In this document: positions 16,713-24,036 of the stretch, in pieces | Numbering within the stretch: position 1 is the first letter of the stretch | Layout: each line of letters opens with the position of its first letter | NCBI GenBank assembly: GCA_047614245.1 | Contig: JBLHIC010000033.1 | Coordinates: forward strand, 1-24,036 | Reading direction: 5' to 3' | DNA length: 24,036 bases | From: Ulvibacter sp047614245 | Lineage (GTDB): Bacteria > Bacteroidota > Bacteroidia > Flavobacteriales > Flavobacteriaceae | Notes under the pieces: generated by a model | Told to the model about the DNA's origin: nothing | Seen by the model: only the letters and a program-made list of their open reading frames with translations | The model's database searches: none | Position numbers and translations under genes: made by a program

Positions 16713-18239
16713 ATGAAAAGAACAGAAATATACAAATTACTTCTCTGCGCATTTTTAGTAAGTGCGTATAGTTGTACAAATCTTGAAATTGAACAAACAG
16801 ATTCGAATTTTGAAAATTTGACAGGAGAATTCACAGGAGTTGACCCTGCTGCGAGTCTTGATGGTCTTTATAATGACTGGAGAGGGCAAATAGAAAATCA
16901 AGGTGATTTATATGCCTTGCAGGAAGTTTCATCAGATGAGCAATTAGTTCCTACACGTGGAACAGATTGGGGAGATAATGGTGTTTGGCGTAACCTTCAC
17001 GATCATAACTGGGATGCTAACCATTCTATGGTGAAAGCAACTTGGAATAATCTAAACCAAAATGTTTTTAGAGCCACAGCGATTATTGATGCACGAAGTG
17101 GAGGAACTGCGGCGCAGGTTGCAGAAGCAAAATTCCTTAGAGCCTTAGCTACTTATCACCTTGTCGATATGTATGGTCAAGCTCCATTTAGAACACCAGA
17201 TGAAGGACAAGACGTTAATCCTACTGTTAAAAGTAGAACTGAGGCTTTCGAATTTGCAGTTCAAGATTTAAATGAAGCATTACCTGCTTTACCAGCTGTA
17301 GGCCCTGGAGGTGGATTAAACAAAGCTACAAAAGCTTCGGCACAATTTCTATTAGCAAGATTGCACTTGAACAAACACATTTATTTGGCAACTGGATCAC
17401 CAGCGAGTGCAGATATGAATAAGGTCGTTGAAATGGTTGATGCTTTAAGTGCTGCTGGTTTTGCACTTGAATCTGGATATTTTAACATCTTTAAAGAAGA
17501 CTCGGACAACGAGACTATCTTCTTTGTTGGAGCAAGTACTGGAAACAGAATATGGAATACGCTTCATTACAAACAAGGTGCACCAGGAAATGAAGGTGGT
17601 GGTTGGAATGGATTTACAACTCTTGCTGAATTTTATGACCTATTTGAAGGAAATGCCACTACGAATGTACCTGGATCAGGACAAGAAGAGCGCAGAGGTT
17701 TTGTACCAACAAACGGTGATAATGGCGGAATTGGATATGGTTTTTTAATTGGTCAACAATATGATGAGACCGGAGCTCCAAGAACTGACCGTCCGGGTAA
17801 TCCAATGATATTCACTAAAGAACTTCCTGGATTGTTAGGTAATAACGAAAATACAGGAATACGTACCATCAAATACCATCCTGAAAACGGATCCTTTACT
17901 GGTCACAATGTTGTGTTTAGATATGCCGATGCACATTTAATGAAAGCTGAAGCTATTATGAATGGAGCATCAGGAGGAAATGCTTTAGCACTGGTAAATG
18001 AGTTACGTGCTTTGAGAGGTGCATCTCCAATGGCTGCAGTAACTGAACAATCAATGTTAGATGAACGTGGAAGAGAATTATATATTGAAGGATGGAGACG
18101 TAGTGACCAAATTCGTTTGGGAACTTGGAGTCAACCTTGGGCTTATAAATCTAATGCAGAAACATTTAGAACTGTATTTCCAATTCCAGCTACAGCATTG
18201 ATTTCTAATCCAAATCTTACTCAGAACGAGGGTTATTAA
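16713..18239 (+). CDS. SusD/RagB-family surface glycan-binding lipoprotein
   Basis: The ATG at 16713 is chosen over the one at 16689, which overlaps susC. It gives 508 residues starting with a short basic region, a hydrophobic core and the lipobox AYSC (lipidated Cys21). SusD features include the TPR-like helix AKFLRALATYHLVDMYGQAPFR (about 138-159), the RYADAHLMKAEAIM helix and NELRALRG segment near the end, and the C-terminal FPIPATALISNPNLTQNEGY. It acts as the hinged lid on the SusC barrel and binds glycan. It lies 10 bases after the susC stop and is co-transcribed with it. A terminator hairpin follows directly. Confidence 0.96.
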   Translation: MKRTEIYKLLLCAFLVSAYSCTNLEIEQTDSNFENLTGEFTGVDPAASLDGLYNDWRGQIENQGDLYALQEVSSDEQLVPTRGTDWGDNGVWRNLHDHNWDANHSMVKATWNNLNQNVFRATAIIDARSGGTAAQVAEAKFLRALATYHLVDMYGQAPFRTPDEGQDVNPTVKSRTEAFEFAVQDLNEALPALPAVGPGGGLNKATKASAQFLLARLHLNKHIYLATGSPASADMNKVVEMVDALSAAGFALESGYFNIFKEDSDNETIFFVGASTGNRIWNTLHYKQGAPGNEGGGWNGFTTLAEFYDLFEGNATTNVPGSGQEERRGFVPTNGDNGGIGYGFLIGQQYDETGAPRTDRPGNPMIFTKELPGLLGNNENTGIRTIKYHPENGSFTGHNVVFRYADAHLMKAEAIMNGASGGNALALVNELRALRGASPMAAVTEQSMLDERGRELYIEGWRRSDQIRLGTWSQPWAYKSNAETFRTVFPIPATALISNPNLTQNEGY

Positions 18240-18261
18240 TCTTCTTAAATTAATTGATATT

Positions 18262-18294
18262 AAAAGAGAGTATATATAATTTATACTCTCTTTT
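18262..18294. terminator. Probable intrinsic terminator after susD
   Basis: The arms AAAAGAGAGTATA (18262-18274) and TATACTCTCTTTT (18282-18294) are perfectly complementary over 13 bases, with a 7-base loop. The right arm itself ends in TTTT and runs into ATTTTACTTTATTTTTT. The stem is AT-rich, so partial read-through into the next gene, which starts at 18319, is plausible. Confidence 0.75.
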
Positions 18295-18318
18295 ATTTTA
18301 CTTTATTTTTTAGGTGGT

Positions 18319-21300
18319 ATGTTAAGACTTATCTGTCTTTTATTCATAATACTTGCTTCTTCTTGTCAGCAAGACCCCAAGCTTTTTAATAAAATATCTT
18401 CTGAAGTTTCAAATATCACTTTTCAAAATAGTATATCTAATTCTTCTCAATTAAATATCCTTAATTATTTATATTTCTATAATGGTGCCGGTGTCGCAGC
18501 TGGTGATTTTAATAATGATGGTTTAGTAGACTTATATTTTGTCGCTAACCAAGAGCAAGATAAACTTTATCTTAATAAAGGAAATTTAGAATTTCAAGAC
18601 ATTAGCCAGGTTGTCAATCTTTCAAATGACAACAATTGGACTACAGGGGTTACCACAGTAGACATTAATAATGACGGATTATTAGATCTTTATATTTGTT
18701 TGGTTGGAGCCTATTCTGAATCTAAGAATATTCTATATGTTAACAAAGGTGTTATAGATGGAATTCCTAGATTCGAAAATGAATCTGATAAATATGGATT
18801 AGACATAAGCAGTTATTCCACTCAAGCCGTGTTTTTTGATTTTGACCTTGATGAGGATTTAGATATGTTCCTTTTAAATCATTCAGTACACCCGAACAGA
18901 ACCTACGGTAAAGGGTCAACGAGAGAAACCTACAGCAAAGAATCTGGAGATATTCTATTTGAAAATATAGATGGAAGTTTTGTTGATGTTTCCCAAGAAA
19001 AAGGCATTTTTCAAGGTAAAACTGGATACGGCTTAGGTCTGTCGGTGAGTGACGTAAATAATGATGGCTATCCCGACATCTATGTTGGAAATGACTTTTT
19101 CGAAAACGACTATTTGTATCTAAATCAAAACGGGCAAAAATTCAAAGAAGTTATTTCTACTAACAATATGGCATTGGGCCATACGTCCCATTACTCCATG
19201 GGAAACGCCATCGCCGATATAAATAATGACTCTAAAACTGACATCCTTTCGTTAGATATGCTTCCTGACGACTTGGAAACTTATAAAACTTCAGGTTTGG
19301 AATTTTCATATCCTGTTTACGAACAATATTTGAAAAATGGATATAGTCCTCAATATATGCAAAATACGCTCCACATTAACAATGGAAATGAAACCTTTAG
19401 CGAATCTGCTTATCTAAGCGGAATTGCAGGAACAGAATGGTCTTGGAGCCCATTGATCGCCGATTTCAATAATAATGGCTTTAAAGATCTTTATATCACT
19501 AATGGAATATTAGGAGCCACAAATAATATGGATTTTATTAATTTTATTTCTAATGAAAAGATTCAGAATAAAATTGAAAAAGGATTAGAAGAGGACGACT
19601 TTCAACTTTTTAAAGATATTCCAGAACGTAAAGCATCCAATTATTTTTTCATCAATAATAGAGACAATACTTTTACAGATGTTACTAATAATTGGAGCTC
19701 AACTGAAGCCTCGTTGAGCAATGGGGCAGTATATGCAGATCTTGATAATGACGGTGATCTAGACATAGTGGTCAACAATATTAATGAACCTGCTTTTGTT
19801 TTAGAAAATACATCAAATAAATCTAAATCTTTAAACTACATAAAGGTAGGTTTTAACGGTTCGCAATTGAATCGTTTCGCTATTGGTGCAAAACTAATAG
19901 CATATCGTAATGCAGAACCATTGTTTTATGAAAATTATACTACAAAAGGTTACCTATCGGCAGTTGAACCGAAGTTAAATATTGGTTTAGGCCTATCAAC
20001 ACAAATTGATTCCCTAGTAGTGATTTGGCCAAATGGCCTTTATGAAAAACAATATAACCTTGCCGCTAATCAGGAAATAACACTAAACTATTCTGAAGCA
20101 ATACAGGAAAACTACTACTCTGTATTTCCACCTCCCTTAAAATCTTACTTGAATAATATTCGTTCACCGGTCGATTTTAAACACAAAGACAGGTATACCT
20201 TAGATTTCAATAAAAACCCTCTAATTCCGTATGCATCTAGTAATTGGGGGCCTAAAAACGCTGTAATAGATTTTGATAATGATGGATTAGAGGATATATT
20301 TCTTAATGGAGGTAAAGCACAAGCCAGTGAATTGTTAATTCAAAATGAAGACGGTACATTTAATAATATGCAAAGTGATTTGTTCGAACAAACAGCCATA
20401 AATGAAGACACTTCAAGTCTGTTTTTCGATGCTAATTCAGATAATAATCTAGACCTACTAGTAGTTAGCGGTGGCAACGAATTCAAGAAAGGTACACCTA
20501 TTTCCCCTCGATTGTATTTAAATACTAATGGAACATTAACAAGAAGTGAATCTGCTTTTAAGGAAATTGAAACAAATGCTTCTAGTGTTAAGTCCGTAGA
20601 TTTTGATAATGACGGTGATCTTGATGTTTCAATCACTTCCAATTCAGATCCATCAGCATTTGGTGAAACACCAGAGCAGTTTTTATTATTAAATGATGGT
20701 AAAGGAAATTTCGAAAATATTACATCGGTTTACGCTAAAGAATTTCAGTATATAGGTAATGTCACAGATGTTGCATGGGTTGACTTGGATGCGAATGGTT
20801 ATAAGGATCTAATCGCTGTTGGACACTGGATGCCTATCTCAATTTTTTTGAATACAGGAACTGCGCTAGTATTACAAAAACCCGCCACTCTAGAGAATAC
20901 AAATGGCTGGTGGAATACTATAGAGGTAGGCGATTTTGATAAGGATGGAGATTTTGATATTGTCGTTGGAAATTGGGGCCTAAACACGAGGTTACAAGCT
21001 GCTGTGGACGAGCCTATTAATTTATACACCAATGATTTTGACGACAATGGGAAAGAGGAATCTATTGTGACCCATTTCTACAAAGGTGTAGAAACTACTT
21101 TCTCTACAAAGGAAGAGTTAACGAAACAAATTCCAATAATTAATAAAAAATATTTATCTTTTGAAGCTTTTGCAAAGGCTGATTTAAATCAAATATTTTC
21201 GCTAAAAAAACTAGAAGACGCAGACAAAAAGCAATGTTTTGAATTGGCAACCTGCTATTTAGAAAATATGGGAGATTTCAATTTTAAGAAAACTAAGCTT

Positions 21301-21606
21301 CCCTTTTCGTCACAAATCTCAAGCGTAAATGCTATACAAGTTGATGATTTTAATAACGACGGATATTTAGATCTTCTCTTAGCCGGAAATAATTATGAAA
21401 TAAGCACCCAATTGGGACGATTAGATGCATCTCACGGTAGTTTGTTGCTAAATGATAAGCTCGGCTTTTTTAAAATGGCTAAAAATCAAAATTTCGATAT
21501 TGCTGGACCAGCGAGGTCTATTAATAAAATTACTATTAACAATAAAACTCATTATCTCATTGGAATCAATAATCAGACTCCAATTTTTCTAATACAGAAT
21601 GAATAA
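18319..21606 (+). CDS. FG-GAP/VCBS-repeat lipoprotein with ASPIC/UnbV domain (first of pair)
   Basis: The 1095-residue protein starts with a lipoprotein signal (MLRLICLLFIILASSC, lipidated Cys16). AGGTGG ends one base before the ATG, unusually close for a ribosome site, but the signal peptide fixes this start. About 14 DxNxDGxxD-like calcium loops are spread along the chain (for example DFNNDGLVD, DVNNDGYPD, DFDKDGDFD), typical of FG-GAP/VCBS beta-propeller blades. Several are degenerate (DFDLDEDLD, DANSDNNLD). An ASPIC/UnbV domain occupies about 503-580 (NYIKVGFNGSQLNRFAIGA, DSLVVIWPNG). Such proteins are surface lipoproteins of unproven function. The position after susCD suggests glycan binding or assembly with the SusCD complex. 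The next gene overlaps its end. Confidence 0.93.
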   Translation: MLRLICLLFIILASSCQQDPKLFNKISSEVSNITFQNSISNSSQLNILNYLYFYNGAGVAAGDFNNDGLVDLYFVANQEQDKLYLNKGNLEFQDISQVVNLSNDNNWTTGVTTVDINNDGLLDLYICLVGAYSESKNILYVNKGVIDGIPRFENESDKYGLDISSYSTQAVFFDFDLDEDLDMFLLNHSVHPNRTYGKGSTRETYSKESGDILFENIDGSFVDVSQEKGIFQGKTGYGLGLSVSDVNNDGYPDIYVGNDFFENDYLYLNQNGQKFKEVISTNNMALGHTSHYSMGNAIADINNDSKTDILSLDMLPDDLETYKTSGLEFSYPVYEQYLKNGYSPQYMQNTLHINNGNETFSESAYLSGIAGTEWSWSPLIADFNNNGFKDLYITNGILGATNNMDFINFISNEKIQNKIEKGLEEDDFQLFKDIPERKASNYFFINNRDNTFTDVTNNWSSTEASLSNGAVYADLDNDGDLDIVVNNINEPAFVLENTSNKSKSLNYIKVGFNGSQLNRFAIGAKLIAYRNAEPLFYENYTTKGYLSAVEPKLNIGLGLSTQIDSLVVIWPNGLYEKQYNLAANQEITLNYSEAIQENYYSVFPPPLKSYLNNIRSPVDFKHKDRYTLDFNKNPLIPYASSNWGPKNAVIDFDNDGLEDIFLNGGKAQASELLIQNEDGTFNNMQSDLFEQTAINEDTSSLFFDANSDNNLDLLVVSGGNEFKKGTPISPRLYLNTNGTLTRSESAFKEIETNASSVKSVDFDNDGDLDVSITSNSDPSAFGETPEQFLLLNDGKGNFENITSVYAKEFQYIGNVTDVAWVDLDANGYKDLIAVGHWMPISIFLNTGTALVLQKPATLENTNGWWNTIEVGDFDKDGDFDIVVGNWGLNTRLQAAVDEPINLYTNDFDDNGKEESIVTHFYKGVETTFSTKEELTKQIPIINKKYLSFEAFAKADLNQIFSLKKLEDADKKQCFELATCYLENMGDFNFKKTKLPFSSQISSVNAIQVDDFNNDGYLDLLLAGNNYEISTQLGRLDASHGSLLLNDKLGFFKMAKNQNFDIAGPARSINKITINNKTHYLIGINNQTPIFLIQNE

Positions 21607-24036
21607 AAATATGTTTCCTTTAAAAAATGACATTAAATTCGGATTCCTTGGGCTAGTCATACTCCTTTTTGGGGCTTGTGACCAGACTTCAACAGATAGG
21701 GTTAAACCCTCTGAAACTCGATCTTCGTTGTTTACACTTTTAGACTCCACAAAGACCAAAATTAACTTCGAAAATACAATCGTCAACCAGAAAGACTTTA
21801 ATATTTTCAAGTATCGTAATTATTATAATGGAGGTGGTGTCGCTATTGGAGACATCAACAACGACGGTCTCCCCGACATCTTTTTTTCCGCCAATATGAG
21901 TCCCAATAAGTTATTCTTAAACAAGGGAAACTTCGAATTTGAAGATATTTCACTAAAAGCCGGTATTGAAGGGGATAAGCCTTGGTCCACAGGTGTCGTA
22001 ATGGCAGATGTGAATGGTGATGGCTTACTAGATATTTACGTAAGTAATGCTGGAAATATGCAAGGTAATAATCACGACAACAATCTATATATAAATAATG
22101 GCGACCTAAGCTTTTCTGAAAAAGCCGAAGAGTATAACTTAGCAAAAACCGGATTTTCAACACACGCTTCTTTTTTTGATTATGATAAAGACGGAGATCT
22201 AGATGCATATATTTTAAACAACAGTAATATTCCTGTAAGTAGCTTGGGTTATGCCCATCAAAGAGACAAACGCGCTCAAGACTGGGAAAATGTCCCTCAT
22301 ATTTTTAGAGGTGTTGGAGATATGTTACTTCGGAATGATAATGGAAAATTTGTAGATGTAAGCGAAGATGCAGGAATTTATGGGAGTCTTATCGGATTCG
22401 GCTTAGGTGTTATGGTAACAGATATAAACAATGATCTATATCCAGACATTTATGTGTCTAATGATTTCTATGAACGTGATTATTTATATATAAACAACCA
22501 GGACGGAACTTTCAAAGAGGATATTAAAAATTGGACTTCCCATTTATGCCTTTCTGCTATGGGAGTTGATATAGCCGATATTAATAATGATGGCCTATCC
22601 GATATTTTTATTACTGATATGATGCCTGAAGGAGATGCTCGTATCAAATCGGTGATGGAATTTGAGGGGTATAATGTTTTTAAACTGAAGCAAAGCAAAG
22701 ATTTCTACCAGCAGTACATTCAGAATACATTGCAATTGAATACGGGGAATAACAGCTTTTCTGAAATTGCAAATTACAGTGGAGTTGCTAAAACCGATTG
22801 GAGTTGGGCGGGTCTTTTATTCGATATGGATAATGATGGCTTCAGAGATATCTATGTTACGAATGGTGTAAACCACGATTTAAGTGACTTGGATTTTGTT
22901 GATTTCTTTGCCAATGAAATTATTCAGAAAATGGCGCTGACCGGTAAAAAGGAGTCTATTGATTCCATAATCAATAAAATGCCCCAATCACCTCAGTCAA
23001 ATTTCGCATATAAAAACAACACGGATCTTACTTTTGACAATGAAACTAAAAACTGGGGCTTGGACATTCCAAGTTTTTCGAATGGAACTGCATATGGAGA
23101 TCTGGATAATGATGGAGATCTAGATTTGGTTGTGAATAACGTTAATATGCAGGCATTTGTTTATGAAAACCATTCTGAAAGAGAAACTCAAAACAACCAT
23201 ATTAGAATACAACTCAAAGGAGAAGGCGCAAACCAATTTGCTATTGGTAGTATTGTCAAAATATACGCTGGAGGTAGTATTTTTACTCAGGATGTAATGC
23301 CATCTAGAGGGTTTCAATCTTCCATGGATTATGTTATGGCTCTCGGATTAGGTAAGAATAAACAAATTGACTCCTTGCGAGTGATTTGGCCTAACGATAA
23401 AACCCAAAAAATCGCGAATATTGAAGTCAATCAGCTTCTTGTTTTAAATCAAAACGAGGCTAAAGAAATATACAAACCGATAAAAACCACCTCAAACTCT
23501 ACTTTTCTATCGGAAGTACAAAACCCAGCGATCACGAAACATGAGGAAAATAATTACTCCGATTTTGACCATGAAGGTCTCATTTCGAAAATGCTATCAC
23601 AAGAAGGTCCAGCAATGGCAATTGGTGATGTCGACGGCGACGGGAATGAAGATGTATTTATTGGAGGGGCTAAGAATCAAGCAGGGAAAATTTATAAAAA
23701 TATGGGGCAAGGCAAGCTTACCGAAATACCTTCTGCCATATTTCAACAGGATGCTTCTTTTGAAGATACAGCTGCCGCTTTTATGGATGCTGATAATGAT
23801 GGTGATTTGGATATAATGATTGGTTCGGGAGGAAACGAAGTGACTGAATCTAGAAATTATGTCGCCAGATTATATCTAAACGATGGCAAAGGACACTTCT
23901 CAAAATCTAAAGCAAATCTCCCATCTGTATTTACAAATATCGCCACCATAAGCCCAAATGACTATGACAATGATGGAGATATCGATGTCTTTATTGGATC
24001 CAGAAGTGTTGTTGGCACCTACGGGATCGACCCACC
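21599..24036 (+). CDS. FG-GAP/VCBS-repeat lipoprotein with ASPIC/UnbV domain (second of pair, 3' end outside window)
   Basis: The frame is open from the ATG at 21599 to the window edge, giving at least 812 residues with no stop. The start overlaps the stop of the previous gene (ATGAATAA), indicating translational coupling; an ATG at 21611 is an alternative. The lipobox LFGAC puts the lipidated Cys at residue 27. About ten calcium loops are visible (DINNDGLPD, DVNGDGLLD, DYDKDGDLD, DMDNDGFRD, DYDNDGDID and others). The ASPIC/UnbV domain is at about 533-615 (QLKGEGANQFAIGS, DSLRVIWPND). Domain order and segments such as DMMPEG...QQYIQNTLQLNTG parallel the upstream protein, so the two are paralogues. 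By that comparison about 280 residues lie beyond the window. The function is inferred only from context. Confidence 0.92.
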   Translation, partial: MNKNMFPLKNDIKFGFLGLVILLFGACDQTSTDRVKPSETRSSLFTLLDSTKTKINFENTIVNQKDFNIFKYRNYYNGGGVAIGDINNDGLPDIFFSANMSPNKLFLNKGNFEFEDISLKAGIEGDKPWSTGVVMADVNGDGLLDIYVSNAGNMQGNNHDNNLYINNGDLSFSEKAEEYNLAKTGFSTHASFFDYDKDGDLDAYILNNSNIPVSSLGYAHQRDKRAQDWENVPHIFRGVGDMLLRNDNGKFVDVSEDAGIYGSLIGFGLGVMVTDINNDLYPDIYVSNDFYERDYLYINNQDGTFKEDIKNWTSHLCLSAMGVDIADINNDGLSDIFITDMMPEGDARIKSVMEFEGYNVFKLKQSKDFYQQYIQNTLQLNTGNNSFSEIANYSGVAKTDWSWAGLLFDMDNDGFRDIYVTNGVNHDLSDLDFVDFFANEIIQKMALTGKKESIDSIINKMPQSPQSNFAYKNNTDLTFDNETKNWGLDIPSFSNGTAYGDLDNDGDLDLVVNNVNMQAFVYENHSERETQNNHIRIQLKGEGANQFAIGSIVKIYAGGSIFTQDVMPSRGFQSSMDYVMALGLGKNKQIDSLRVIWPNDKTQKIANIEVNQLLVLNQNEAKEIYKPIKTTSNSTFLSEVQNPAITKHEENNYSDFDHEGLISKMLSQEGPAMAIGDVDGDGNEDVFIGGAKNQAGKIYKNMGQGKLTEIPSAIFQQDASFEDTAAAFMDADNDGDLDIMIGSGGNEVTESRNYVARLYLNDGKGHFSKSKANLPSVFTNIATISPNDYDNDGDIDVFIGSRSVVGTYGIDP

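Noticed and set aside
19099..19110. CGAAAACG half-site inside the first FG-GAP gene as a third LacI operator
   Set aside because: The second half does not continue the palindrome (it reads ACTA), and the site lies well inside a coding region.

Overview
The window looks like chromosomal DNA of a marine-type or environmental Flavobacteriia member (phylum Bacteroidota). The evidence is the SusC/SusD pair, a Tat plus type IX (T9SS) sorting signal on one protein, a DUF3494 ice-binding-like protein, low G+C, weak or absent Shine-Dalgarno sites and one possible TAnnTTTG promoter. The genus cannot be named from the sequence alone. No tRNA, rRNA, CRISPR or transposase gene was seen, and no gene-free stretch exceeds 300 bases.

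Left part (1-8326), mostly housekeeping. On the minus strand lie a secreted DUF3494 protein with an apparently permuted domain order, and the pair LD-carboxypeptidase - YraN. On the plus strand follow a DUF1800/DUF1501 pair, a long intergenic inverted repeat of flavobacterial type (6046-6116), and metG, the methionyl-tRNA synthetase.

Right part (8370-24036), a fructan/sucrose-type utilisation locus. One plus-strand operon encodes a sugar-porter MFS permease, a GH32 fructan/sucrose hydrolase and a PfkB fructokinase. A LacI-family repressor converges on it. Divergent from the repressor come susC, susD, a terminator hairpin, and two overlapping genes for very large FG-GAP/VCBS-ASPIC lipoproteins; the second runs off the window end. 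Near-identical LacI-type palindromes (CGAAAnCGnTTTCG) sit before the MFS gene (8370-8383) and in the lacI/susC divergent region (13446-13459). This links both arms into one regulon. Inferred flow: SusCD, perhaps helped by the FG-GAP lipoproteins, captures and imports a fructose-containing glycan; GH32 hydrolyses it; MFS brings sugar across the inner membrane; fructokinase phosphorylates fructose.

The most notable point is at the start of the GH32 gene. A complete lipoprotein signal peptide is encoded there, but it is out of frame by exactly one base at a T8-GG-A6 tract (9825-9840). The enzyme's location may therefore depend on slippage or phase variation, or the tract may hold a sequencing error. 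The other main candidates for new biology are the tandem FG-GAP/ASPIC lipoproteins attached to SusCD and the permuted ice-binding domain.
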